This document shows positions 55,803 to 64,000 of a DNA stretch of 64,000 bases, one piece after another. The notes under the pieces are model-generated. The model was not told the DNA's origin and made no database searches. It saw only the letters and a list, made by a program, of their open reading frames with translations. Numbering within the stretch: position 1 is the first letter of the stretch; each line of letters starts with the position of its first letter. A program made the translations under genes and the position numbers. This DNA comes from Whitmania pigra (lineage: Eukaryota > Annelida > Clitellata > Hirudinida > Haemopidae), in contig JAJTWR010000122.1 of assembly GCA_021613335.1 (NCBI GenBank), forward strand, positions 78,890 through 142,889, in the 5' to 3' direction.

Positions 55803-57593
55803 TCAAGCGCGGCTTTCGGCGAATTGCAGCTCCGCCAGCCGGGCGTAAAGCCCGTTTTGCCGCACCAGATCGGCATGGCTGCCAGCGGCGACGATCCGCC
55901 CATGATTCAGCACCAGAATACGGTCAGAGCCTAGAACCGTGGACAAACGATGCGCGATCGTCAACACGCTGCGTCCAGCGCTCAGCCGGTCGATGGCCTG
56001 TTGCACCGCCTGTTCGCTTTCGGCGTCAAGCGCGCTGGTGGCCTCGTCGAGCAGCAACAAGGCGGGATCGCGCAGCAGCGCCCGGGCGATGGCGATCCGC
56101 TGGCGTTGTCCGCCCGACAGATGCACGCCGCGTTCGCCAAGCCAGCTGTCATATCCGTTAGGGAGTTTTGCGATGAAATCGGCGGCAAAGGCCGCTTGCG
56201 CCGCCGCGCGCACCTCGGCATCCGATGCCTGGGGGTGGCCGTAGCGAATATTATCGGCGGCGGAGGCGGCAAAAATCACCGTATCCTGCGCGACAACGGC
56301 GATCCGCCGGCGCAAATCGAGCGGATCGACACAGCGGATATCGACCCCGTCGAAGGTGATGCGACCGGCCTGGGGATCGTAATAGCGCAATAATACTTGA
56401 AACAACGTGGTCTTTCCTCCGCCTGACGGGCCGACCACGGCCAGTTTTTCGCCCGCGCCAAGGGCGAAGTCGATCCCATCGAGGGCTGGTTTGTCCGGGC
56501 GGGCGGGATAATGGAAGCGCACCGCGTCAAAGCGCACCGCGCCCAGCGCCGGCCAGGAAAGCGGCAACGGAGCCGCTGGCGCCAGGATGGCCGAGCGGGT
56601 TTCCAGCAATTCCATCAGACGTTCCGAGGCGCCAGCGGCGCGCTGAACCTCGCTCATCACTTCCGCAATCGCCGCCACCGCCCCGGCAACGATGGCGGCA
56701 TAAAAGACAAAGGCCGATAGATCGCCGATGCTGATGCGACCCGACAACACATCCCGCCCGCCGATCCACAAGATCGCGCTGATGGCGCCAAAAACCAGCA
56801 GAATCACCGTTGCAGTCATCAAGGCGCGCGCGCGGGTCCGGTCGATGGCGGCGGTAAACGCGGTTTCGGCGTGCGCATTAAAGCGGGCCTGCTCGGTCTT
56901 TTCCTGGGTAAAGGCCTGGACGGTGCGAATGCTGGACAGAACTTCCTCGGCTTGGATGGTGATTTCCGCCAGCTTGTCTTGCGACAGGCGCGATAATTTT
57001 CGCACCTTGCGACCGTAAGCCAAGATGGGAACCAGCACGACCGGCGCCACCAGGAACACCAGCCCGGCGAGTTTGGCGTTGGTGATCAGCAGCATGACGG
57101 TGCCGCCGATCAGGAGCAGAAGATTGCGTAACGCCACGGAAATGGAGCTGGCGAAAATGATCTGGATAGTTGCGGTATCGGTGGCGATGCGCGACAGAAT
57201 TTCGCCGCTTTGCGCGCGATCGTAGAAACCCGGGTCCAGCGTGACCACATGGGCAAAGACATCGCGGCGAAGATCGGCAACCACCCGCTCGCCGATCCAG
57301 GAAACCAGATAAAACCGTCCGGCGGTGGCGATGGCCATGATGCTGACCACGACGAACAGCGCGAGCACCGCTCGATCGAGCATGGCGACATCGCCGGTCA
57401 TAAAGCCGCTATCGACCAAAAGCCGCAAACCGGCGCCTAAGGCCAGGACGGTTCCAGACGCCGTCAGCAAGGCTAAACTCGCCAGCAACGCTTGCCTTCG
57501 ATAGGGGAGCAGATAGCGAAAGATCGGTCGAAGCAGCGATAAATCGCGGCTGGACGGGCGGTTGATGCGAGAGGAAACAGGATCGGAAGCCAC
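55803..57593 (-). CDS. ABC transporter (MsbA-like) fused permease-ATPase
   Basis: This half-transporter of about 596 residues has an N-terminal six-helix ABC exporter domain (residues about 25-310) and a C-terminal ATPase with Walker A GPSGGGKTT, signature LSGGQRQR and Walker B LLLLDEATSALD. It exports lipids or other hydrophobic compounds as a dimer. An ATG at 57647 is in frame, but GTG at 57593 (VASDPVSSR) is closer to family starts. It is convergent with the envelope operon and divergent from rpmE. Confidence 0.87.
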   Translation of the reverse strand: MASDPVSSRINRPSSRDLSLLRPIFRYLLPYRRQALLASLALLTASGTVLALGAGLRLLVDSGFMTGDVAMLDRAVLALFVVVSIMAIATAGRFYLVSWIGERVVADLRRDVFAHVVTLDPGFYDRAQSGEILSRIATDTATIQIIFASSISVALRNLLLLIGGTVMLLITNAKLAGLVFLVAPVVLVPILAYGRKVRKLSRLSQDKLAEITIQAEEVLSSIRTVQAFTQEKTEQARFNAHAETAFTAAIDRTRARALMTATVILLVFGAISAILWIGGRDVLSGRISIGDLSAFVFYAAIVAGAVAAIAEVMSEVQRAAGASERLMELLETRSAILAPAAPLPLSWPALGAVRFDAVRFHYPARPDKPALDGIDFALGAGEKLAVVGPSGGGKTTLFQVLLRYYDPQAGRITFDGVDIRCVDPLDLRRRIAVVAQDTVIFAASAADNIRYGHPQASDAEVRAAAQAAFAADFIAKLPNGYDSWLGERGVHLSGGQRQRIAIARALLRDPALLLLDEATSALDAESEQAVQQAIDRLSAGRSVLTIAHRLSTVLGSDRILVLNHGRIVAAGSHADLVRQNGLYARLAELQFAESRA

Positions 57594-57784
57594 GCGAAAC
57601 CCTCGGTGAACGGCGCATAAGATGCACGCCAAGCCTGGCGCTCGCAAGGTCGCCCTTGCATCCTGAGTGATGATTCGCTACAAGGCGCAGCTTGGCGGCG
57701 CGCAAAACGGCAGCGGCTGTGCTTGGTCCTGGCTTTGCGACCGACCGCCTCGATATCGAACGCCGCCTGGAGCTCATGAGAGCC

Positions 57785-58009
57785 ATGAAGAAAGATATTC
57801 ACCCCGATTACCATGCGATCACCGTTGTCATGACCGACGGGACGAGCTACGAAACCCGGTCGACTTATGGTAAGGCCGGGGATACGCTGCGCTTGGAAAT
57901 TGACCCGAAATCGCATCCTGCCTGGACGGGGGGGCATCAGCGCCTGCTCGACACGGGCGGCCAGCTTGCCCGCTTCAATAAGCGGTTTCAGAATTTCGGA
58001 CTGAAGTGA
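57785..58009 (+). CDS. rpmE: 50S ribosomal protein L31
   Basis: This 74-residue protein starts [19 protein letters not shown] and ends [12 protein letters not shown], matching L31. It lacks the CxxC zinc motif, so it is the non-zinc type. The ATG at 57785 is chosen; an upstream in-frame start would add 31 non-homologous residues. The neighbouring rcdA gene is convergent, an arrangement seen in other alphaproteobacteria. Confidence 0.93.
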   Translation: MKKDIHPDYHAITVVMTDGTSYETRSTYGKAGDTLRLEIDPKSHPAWTGGHQRLLDTGGQLARFNKRFQNFGLK

Positions 58010-58065
58010 CCGGTTTTAAGTAACTAACGGCTTTTGTCGCTCATCGCGCATGTCGCTGGAAGCCG

Positions 58066-58509
58066 TCAGCTGAGGCTCACTCCCTCGCCGCGAGCCGCGC
58101 AAAGCGGCAAAGAGAGCGCGGAAAGCTGATTTTCCATCATCTTGTCCAAACGCTGCACTCGGGTATAGAGATTGTAGCTACGGTCGAGTAGATTGAGCAA
58201 ACGGGGCGGCAAGCTCACGGGCGTCTTTGGTTGGCGCGTCAAACACACGGCGTGACCGGACAGGCGGAACTCTTCGGACACCGCCTGTTCCAGGGTTAAT
58301 TCCCCAGCATGCACCGCCCGCTGCGCCAAGAGCCAAGCCATCACCTGTGTAAGACGTGAGGTTAAGCGCATGGCTTCGCAATTGGCCAGCAAACGGGCGT
58401 TTATCGTCAACGATCGGCGGTCGTGGGGCTCGCCATAGGTCAGATAATCGCGCGCCTCGACCAGCAGATCGAAGGCCTCATCGTAGGTGCCGGTAAAATA
58501 AACAGCCAT
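58066..58509 (-). CDS. rcdA: RcdA-like DUF1465 protein (CtrA degradation factor)
   Basis: This 147-residue helical protein belongs to DUF1465, whose Caulobacter member RcdA helps deliver CtrA to ClpXP during the cell cycle. The motif EAMRLTSRLTQVMAWLLAQRA (split over residues about 52-72) is typical, as is the acidic YFTGTYDEAFDLLVEARDYL start. The ATG at 58509 is chosen for family length. DUF1465 is largely alphaproteobacterial, which supports the taxonomic placement. Confidence 0.85.
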   Translation of the reverse strand: MAVYFTGTYDEAFDLLVEARDYLTYGEPHDRRSLTINARLLANCEAMRLTSRLTQVMAWLLAQRAVHAGELTLEQAVSEEFRLSGHAVCLTRQPKTPVSLPPRLLNLLDRSYNLYTRVQRLDKMMENQLSALSLPLCAARGEGVSLS

Positions 58510-58755
58510 ACCCACGCCTCTCCCACCTGGCAAGCGGTTCCAGCGACACCGCTGCGATGACGATCCCCATCGGGTTGCGCTCTCCCCGGCTGGTCGCGGG
58601 GGGAATTGGCGAACGATTCTGCCGTTCAGCCAGTATGATGGATTCGCTCGGCTCTTTCCAGCGGCTTTCGTCAATAAATAGTTAATGATATCTAACCTGT
58701 ATAGTCCAGAGCTGTAATGGTGTACTACCAATCCTGGATCGTCAGGAAGAGGATG
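58510..58755. other. Intergenic before IS debris
   Basis: About 245 bp upstream of rcdA; it probably holds the rcdA promoter. An A/T-rich block lies at 58670-58720. Nothing else is recognised. Confidence 0.3.
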
Positions 58756-58890
58756 CGTTATGGTAAGCGTTCTTCACGGCAGCGCCTGCACGACGCCGCG
58801 TCTTTGAGCCTTGTTCCAAGCGTTGCAAGAAAGCGCCCGGGCCCTTGGCGCCCGCTATGGAGTACACCCGAAGACGGTAGCGAGTCGTCC
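58756..58890 (+). pseudogene. IS481-type transposase N-terminal fragment 2
   Basis: One plus-strand frame, interrupted by a stop, reads ALFQALQESARALGARYGVH and then PKTVASR, a close relative of the minus-strand fragment at 180-530. It is too short to be functional. Confidence 0.55.
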
Positions 58891-58940
58891 GTGAACTACC
58901 CGCAATTGGCCGTTAGGCTAAGCTCAGGACTCATTAATTG

Positions 58941-59436
58941 ATCCAAAAACTGACGGTTGCGGCGATAACGATTGCCGACATGAAGGTGTGGGCGCACTGG
59001 TCATATCGGGGGTGGATACGCCGCCAGTCTTTGCGCTTGGCAAACATGTTCTCGATTTCATGACGGTTCCGATAGAGGGCTTTGTCGAAACCGATCTGAG
59101 TTTTGCGATTTGATTTCGGCGGGATGCAAGGGATAATTCCGCGTCCAATAAGCGCTTTGCCGAACCAATCGGCGTACATCCCTTATCGCCCGGAAGCTCC
59201 CTGGCTTTGGGCAGCGCGGCAACCATCCGTGCGATTCCTTTATGATCGCTCATCCGGCCTTCAGTCAGCAGCAGAACGATCGGACGGCCTTTCCCATCGC
59301 AGACCGCATGAAGTTTGGAGTTCAAGCCGCCCTTCGTACGGCCGATACGGCGGGGAACAGCCCCTTTTCAAGCAGGCTCGCTGCGGTTCGATGGGCTTTC
59401 AAATGCGTTGCATCGATCATCAGCCGCTCTGGATCG
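58941..59436 (-). pseudogene. IS5-family (IS427-type) transposase fragment, frameshifted
   Basis: The minus strand reads IDATHLKAHRTAASLLEKGL near 59430, then NSKLHAVCDGKGRPIVLLLT, and in another frame GIIPCIPPKSNRKTQIGFD, NMFAKRKDWRRIHPRYDQC, to FWINES near 58941. Frameshifts lie near 59160 and 59350. The N-terminus is cut by the IS256 copy at 59437. Confidence 0.7.
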
Positions 59437-60800
59437 GGTCCTGTCCCCATCCGTGGTGTAGGTGGCCGAGCTTGGGCAGCGTCCTGGGGCAGCGCCGAAC
59501 CGGTCAGGCTGCCGCGACGGGCAGGATGACGGTGGGATCATCGCCGAAAGGAGCGATGGTTTCCAGCGTCATATAGCGGGCGCGTTGCACGGCCCACTCG
59601 TCGTTCTGTTCGAGCAGGATCGCGCCGACGAGGCGGACGATAGCGGCCTCGTTGGGGAAGATCCCGACGACCTCGGTGCGCCGCTTGATTTCGCCATTGA
59701 GACGCTCCAGCGGGTTTGTCGAGTGCAGCTTGGTGCGGTGCTGCGGCGGAAAGCTCATGTAGGCCAGCACATCGGGCTCCGCCTCGTCCATCAAGGCGGC
59801 AAGCTTGGAGACCTTGGGGCGGATCTGGTCGGCGACGCGCCTCCATTGGGCGCTCGCCGCCTCGGCGTCATCTTGGGCGAAGGCCGTGGCGATGAAGGCG
59901 GAGACGACGCGCCGGCCGCTGCGCCCCGCATGGGCAAGGGCGTTGCGCATGAAGTGCACCTGGCAGCGCTGCCAGGTGGCGGTCAAAACCTTCGACACAG
60001 CGGCCTTGAGGCCCTCGTGGGCATCCGAGACGACAAGCTTCACGCCGCGCAGGCCGCGTCGCGCCAGCTTGCGCAGGAAGGCTGTCCAGAACGTCTCGGC
60101 TTCCGATGGACCGATATCCATGCCCAGCACCTCGCGCCGGCCGTCGGTGTTCACCCCGACCGCCACGATGACGGCCACCGAGACGATGCGCCCGGCTTGG
60201 CGCACCTTCACGTAAGTCGCATCGACCCACAGATAGGGCCAGTCGCCCTCAATCGGCCGCTCGAGGAAGGCCTTCACCTTGCCGTCGATCTCTTCGCACA
60301 GCCGGCTGACCTGGCTCTTCGAGATGCCGCTCATGCCCAGCGCCTTGACGAGATCATCGACCGAGCGCGTCGAGATACCCTGGACGTAGGCTTCCTGGAT
60401 CACGGCTGTCAGGGCCTTCTCGGCCAGCCGCCGCGGCTCCAGGAAGCCAGGGAAGTAACTTCCCTGGCGCAGCTTGGGGATGCGCAGCTCGACGGTTCCA
60501 GCGCGTGTCTCCCAGGCCCGGTCCCGGTAGCCATTGCGCTGCGCCAGCCGGTCGGGGCTCTTCTCGCCGTAGCCGGCGCCCGTCAGGCTGCCGACCTCCA
60601 TCTCCATCAGGCGCTTGGCCGCAAAGCCGATCATCTCGCGTAGGATATCCGCGTCGGGGGTCTTCTCCACCAGCGTGCGAAGGCTCATCATCTCGTTGGT
60701 CATCGGTGATCCTCTGGTTAGGTGCGCGTCTCGCAACCCGACCCTACCCGGAGATCGCTAGTGACAACTGATCACCTACACCACGGATGGGGACACGACC
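59437..60800 (-). mobile_element. IS256-family element, copy 3
   Basis: This is a 1364-bp element in the opposite orientation to copies 1 and 2. Its flanks (CTGGATCG on the left, TCGATATC on the right) do not form a target duplication and belong to two different IS5-type transposases. That points to recombination after insertion. Confidence 0.9.
59504..60703 (-). CDS. IS256-family transposase, copy 3
   Basis: Intact 399-residue transposase, identical in motif content to copies 1 and 2. It differs by an Arg-to-Gln change at [11 protein letters not shown]. It should be functional. Confidence 0.93.
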   Translation of the reverse strand: MTNEMMSLRTLVEKTPDADILREMIGFAAKRLMEMEVGSLTGAGYGEKSPDRLAQRNGYRDRAWETRAGTVELRIPKLRQGSYFPGFLEPRRLAEKALTAVIQEAYVQGISTRSVDDLVKALGMSGISKSQVSRLCEEIDGKVKAFLERPIEGDWPYLWVDATYVKVRQAGRIVSVAVIVAVGVNTDGRREVLGMDIGPSEAETFWTAFLRKLARRGLRGVKLVVSDAHEGLKAAVSKVLTATWQRCQVHFMRNALAHAGRSGRRVVSAFIATAFAQDDAEAASAQWRRVADQIRPKVSKLAALMDEAEPDVLAYMSFPPQHRTKLHSTNPLERLNGEIKRRTEVVGIFPNEAAIVRLVGAILLEQNDEWAVQRARYMTLETIAPFGDDPTVILPVAAA

Positions 60801-61264
60801 TCGATATCGCGATCCCGACCTTTGGCTACCGGAACCGCATCTTGATCGATCGCCGGTTCCGCTTGATTCGCAAATGGCAGGCGAGCGATGCTGCAGCCTA
60901 TGAGAGAGCGCCTTTGCGGGAGGGGCTGTTCGACCAAGACCAACACCGCCAGCAGCGTCCTGGGCGGATACCGCCTATCGCTCGAAAGCCAGCGAGGATT
61001 TCATGGACGCAAACGGCTTCGTCTCCCGCGTTCACCGGAAGAAGCCGAAGGGGGCGGCCCATGGCCCGTCGAACGGCCATCGCCAACGGCCGGAAATCCA
61101 AAATCCGCAGCCATGTCGAGCATGTCTTTGCCGAGCGGAAATCGAGAATGTGCCTCGTCATCCGCACAATCGGCATGGCCCGCGCCACGTTGAAGATCGG
61201 CATGGCCAACATCGTGTACAATGTGAAGCGGCTGATTTACCTCGAAAAGGCGGCCATGGCGTAG
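60801..61264 (+). pseudogene. IS5-family transposase C-terminal fragment 2
   Basis: The plus strand reads DIAIPTFGYRNRILIDRRFR, LIRKWQASDAAAYERAPLRE and, after a frame change near 60930-61030, RTAIANGRKSKIRSHVEHVF and IRTIGMARATLKIGMANIVY. It is a longer relative of the 586-804 fragment. The N-terminal half is lost at the IS256 boundary. Confidence 0.65.
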
Positions 61265-61421
61265 CGGGATAGGGCGCAGCACGGCACTGTGCTCATCATT
61301 CCGTTGCCATCACGGCGATCAAGAGCCGCTATCACAGCCTTGGCGACGAAAGGCCCCCGCCAAATCAGCCGAATGTCGCGTTGATAGAACCGCCCAGTTT
61401 GTTTGATTTCATGGCATGCTT
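61265..61421. other. Intergenic
   Basis: About 155 bp between IS debris and the aminotransferase gene end; nothing recognised. Confidence 0.3.
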
Positions 61422-62804
61422 CTACCTGCGCACCGGCAGCGAAAAGACCGGCAGAGAAAGCTCGTTGGCAAGCTGGGTTAGCGTGGCATCGAGGATTGTC
61501 ACGATCTCTCCGACCTGTTCTTGCGTTGTGATCATCGGTGGACAGACGAGGAAATGGTCGCCCTCGACGCCACCGCGCGTGCGGCGTGAATAGATGATCA
61601 AGCCACGCTCGTAAGCGATGTCAGCCACCCGCTGGTAGGCGTCAAGCGCCTTCGGCAATGGCGCCATGGTCTGACGGTCCAAGACGAATTCGGCGGCAAG
61701 CAGCAGTCCTTTGCCGCGCACATCGCCGATGAAGGGATAGCGCTCCGCAAGCCCTTTCAACGAGGCCTTGATGCGCTCGCCGATGCGCGCTGCGTTGCTG
61801 AGCAGGTCCAGCCGCTCGATCTCGTCCAGCACGGCAAGCCCCGCGCGCAGGCGAGCGGGTTTCCGGCATAGGTGTAGCCGTGCGCAAAGCCGCCGCGCTC
61901 GAGTATGGGCTGCACCAAGCGTGAATGGGCGATCGTCGCGCCGAGCGGGCAATAGCCAGCGCCGAGCCCCTTGGAGAGCGCGACGATATCTGGTCGACAG
62001 TTCCAGTGATCGCCGCCGAGATAACGGCCAGTGCGGCCCGCTCCGCTCATCACCTCGTCATGGATGAGCAGGATGCCGTACTTGTCGCAGATCTCGCGGG
62101 TGCGCGGATAATAGCTGTCGGGAGCGACCAGCGCACCGGTGGAAGCGCCACCAATGGGCCATGATGAAGGCCAGCACGCTTTGCGGCCCCTCTTCCAGGA
62201 TCTTCTCCTCCAGCATGTCGGCATAGCGCACCCCGCGTTCTTCCAGCGAAAAATTGTCGCGATCGAGATAGGCGGTCGGCGCTTTGATGTGTGGCATGTC
62301 GCGCAGCATCGGCAGGAAGGGCTTCTTTAGTGCGTCATAGCCGGTGACGGCAAGGGCGCCTAACGTGGAGCCGTGATAGGAGGGAAAGCGCGAGATCACC
62401 TTCCAGCGCTCCGGCTGGTCGGTTGCCAGCGCCCATTGCCGGGCCAGTTTGAGGCAGGTTTCTACCGCTTCTGACCCGCCGGACACAAAAAACACCCGAT
62501 CAAGTCCTTCGGGCATATAGCCAGCCAGCCGCCGCGCTAGTTCTTCTGCCGCCTGGTTCTCGAAATGCAGACGGTAGGCAAAGGTTACCTTGTCCATCTG
62601 CCGCTTCATGGCATCGAGCACGTTGCGATTGGAATGGCCAATATTGACGACCATCGCACCGCTCGACCCGTCGATGAGCCTTCGACCGTACTCGTCCCAG
62701 ATGTAGATGCCTTCCGCGCGAAAGGCCAGCGGCCGGCGCAGGCGAGACTGGTAAAAGAGATTCGATGGCGGGCGTTCGCCCGCTTGTGTCGGTTGCTGGC
62801 TCAT
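61422..62804 (-). pseudogene. Class-III aminotransferase, two frameshifts
   Basis: From the ATG at 62804 the first frame reads LRRPLAFRAEGIYIWDEYGR, FVSGGSEAVETCLKLARQWA and SYHGSTLGALAVTG. It shifts near 62150 to IHDEVMSGAGRTG and the PLP Lys region DIVALSKGLGAGYCPLGATI. It shifts again near 61860 to GKGLLLAAEFVLD and the end. All three frames together cover a full omega-amino acid:pyruvate-type enzyme. A neighbouring amino acid importer suggests the substrate comes from it. Confidence 0.8.
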
Positions 62805-62832
62805 GACGGGTCCATCAAAAAAAAGGCGGGGT

Positions 62833-63606
62833 TCAACGGGTCCAACCGTTGAGAAACTTCTTGAGAAAGCTGCGGGTGCGCTCTTGCGTCGGGTTGCGAA
62901 AAAGCGCGTTCGGTTTTCCCTCTTCAACCACCGTGCCGTCCGCCATGAAGATCACCCGATCGGCAACTTCGGCAGCAAAACGCATCTCGTGGGTGACGAT
63001 CACTATGGTCGTGTATTCCCTCGCAAGCTGCTTCATGACCAAGTTCACCTCATCCACTAGTTCTGGATCGAGCACCGAGGTCACCTCGTCGAACAGCATA
63101 ACCTTCGGCTCCATGGCAAGCGCCCGGGCGATGGCCACCCGCTGCTTCTGACCGCCGGAAAGCCGGGCGGGAAAGGCGTCGATCTTGTCGGCAAGGCCCA
63201 CTTTGTCGAGAATCTTCATAACAAGCGCGCGGGCATCCGCCTTGCCCATGCCCTTCAGCTTGACCGGCGCGATGGCGATGTTCTCGGCGACGCTCAGATG
63301 CAGGAAAAGATTGAAGTGCTGGAACACCATACCCATCTGCTGGCGCACGCGGTTGATGTGCCTTTCGAAAGCGCGGCGGCCAAGCTTCTGATTGACCTGC
63401 ACGCCGTCCAGCCAAATCTCGCCATCGTCAATCGTTTCCAGATGGTTGATTGAGCGCAGCAGCGTGCTCTTTCCCGAACCGCTCGGGCCGATCACGGCGA
63501 CAATCTGACCGCGCGCCAAGCTGAAATCGACGCCCTTTAGCACCTCCAGCGAGCCAAAGAATTTGCGCGCACCGCGCACCTCGATCATCGGACGGGCATC
63601 GTTCAT
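62833..63606 (-). CDS. Polar amino acid ABC transporter ATPase (GlnQ/HisP-like)
   Basis: This 257-residue ATPase has Walker A GPSGSGKSTLLRSIN, the Q-loop region MGMVFQHFNLF, signature LSGGQKQRVAIARAL and Walker B KVMLFDEVTSVLDPE, where many family members have DEPTSALDPE. The LFLHLSV and VNQKLGRRAFERH regions are typical of the polar amino acid subfamily. It overlaps the permease gene start by 4 bases. Confidence 0.93.
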   Translation of the reverse strand: MNDARPMIEVRGARKFFGSLEVLKGVDFSLARGQIVAVIGPSGSGKSTLLRSINHLETIDDGEIWLDGVQVNQKLGRRAFERHINRVRQQMGMVFQHFNLFLHLSVAENIAIAPVKLKGMGKADARALVMKILDKVGLADKIDAFPARLSGGQKQRVAIARALAMEPKVMLFDEVTSVLDPELVDEVNLVMKQLAREYTTIVIVTHEMRFAAEVADRVIFMADGTVVEEGKPNALFRNPTQERTRSFLKKFLNGWTR

Positions 63607-64000
63607 CGCGACAGCTCCACTTTCTGTTCGATTCTCCTGAAGACCCCTTCGAGGATAAGGCTGAGAATGTAATAGAGCGCAGCCGCCGCCAGATAGAATT
63701 CGAAGGGACGGTAGGTCTCGCTGATGACGAGCTGAGCGCTGTGCACCAATTCGGCAATGCCGATCATCGAGACGATGGAGGATTCCTTGAGGAGCGCGAT
63801 CGTCATGTTGCCGATGGCCGGCGCCGTGTTGCGCAGCGTCTGCGGCACGACGATATAGAAGCGCGTTTGCCAGGCGCTAAAGCCAAGCGCGCGCGCCGCT
63901 TCCGTCTGGCCGCTATCGAGCGAGACGATGCCAGCGCGAAAGATATCGGCGTTATAGACCGCAAAATGCAGGCTAAGGCCGATGATGCCGGACCAGACGG
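63603..64000 (-). CDS. Polar amino acid ABC transporter permease, partial
   Basis: The gene runs off the right edge, so only its C-terminal part is seen. The EAA-type loop ALGFSAWQTRFYIVVPQTLR, followed by the helix region SSIVSMIGIAELV, is typical of HisM/GlnP-type permeases. The start is outside the window. It works with the ATPase downstream. Confidence 0.9.
   Translation of the reverse strand, partial: VWSGIIGLSLHFAVYNADIFRAGIVSLDSGQTEAARALGFSAWQTRFYIVVPQTLRNTAPAIGNMTIALLKESSIVSMIGIAELVHSAQLVISETYRPFEFYLAAAALYYILSLILEGVFRRIEQKVELSR

Noticed and set aside
1..64000. CRISPR array or rRNA genes
   Set aside because: No regularly spaced repeats or rRNA-like sequence were seen; the direct repeats present are IS ends or small coding duplications.

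Overview
The window looks like a piece of a GC-rich alphaproteobacterial chromosome, probably of the Rhodospirillales. The case rests on an RcdA/DUF1465 gene beside rpmE, an efp-suhB pair, a rhizobial-type hup hydrogenase operon, PaaX and IclR regulators and several DUF736/DUF932 integrative-element genes. The organism is an inference from gene content; there is no rRNA in the window.

Layout. 1-900: fragments of two insertion sequences. 981-6512: a DUF3830 protein, a complete polyamine-type ABC importer (binding protein, two permeases, ATPase), a decayed aldehyde dehydrogenase remnant and a LysR regulator. 6552-9494: nested IS3-family and IS256 elements. 9520-12916: a frameshifted NIPSNAP gene, an unknown Ala/Gln/Pro-rich protein, a frameshifted response regulator and a PaaX-type repressor. 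13000-21960: an accessory graveyard with a T6SS amidase-like remnant, an IS110 remnant, prophage or integrase debris, a broken DUF1778-GNAT toxin-antitoxin module, broken DUF736 and DUF932 genes, an IS5-family element and IS630 pieces. 21964-33642 (minus strand): hypF, hupS, hupL, hupE, hupC, hupD, hupF, hupG, hupH, a hupI-hupJ fusion, hupK, hypA and hypB, all intact. 33659-38200: a D-amino-acid aminotransferase-like gene, IS debris, a phage methylase fragment, the second IS256 copy, an IS481 remnant and a sigma-factor-like gene. 38211-44518: amidase, IclR regulator, creatininase-family gene, malonyl-CoA decarboxylase and malonyl-CoA synthetase, the last three frameshifted. 44605-46440: a second IS5-family copy with IS630 and IS3 pieces. 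46516-49069: hypC, hypD and hypE. 49362-58509: housekeeping genes (zapE, efp, suhB, a three-gene OmpA/MotA-like/MotB-like envelope operon, an ABC exporter, rpmE, rcdA). 58740-61264: IS debris around the third IS256 copy. 61422-64000: a frameshifted class-III aminotransferase and a polar amino acid ABC importer that runs off the window.

How it fits together. The hup/hyp genes make a membrane-bound uptake [NiFe] hydrogenase (HupSL), its cytochrome b (HupC), a nickel permease (HupE) and nearly the whole maturation set. They lie in two blocks of opposite orientation, 21964-33642 (minus) and 46516-49069 (plus). Each broken end lies beside a copy of the same IS5-family element, and the two copies are inverted relative to each other. 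Flipping the 21-45 kb segment would place hypB directly upstream of hypCDE on the same strand, so an IS-mediated inversion probably split one operon. The amidase-IclR-creatininase-malonyl-CoA block reads as a small catabolic module that ends in malonate and acetyl-CoA.

Three almost identical IS256 copies, many chimeric IS fragments and frequent frameshifts outside the hydrogenase and housekeeping genes suggest recent IS expansion and gene decay. Sequencing errors cannot be excluded from the sequence alone.
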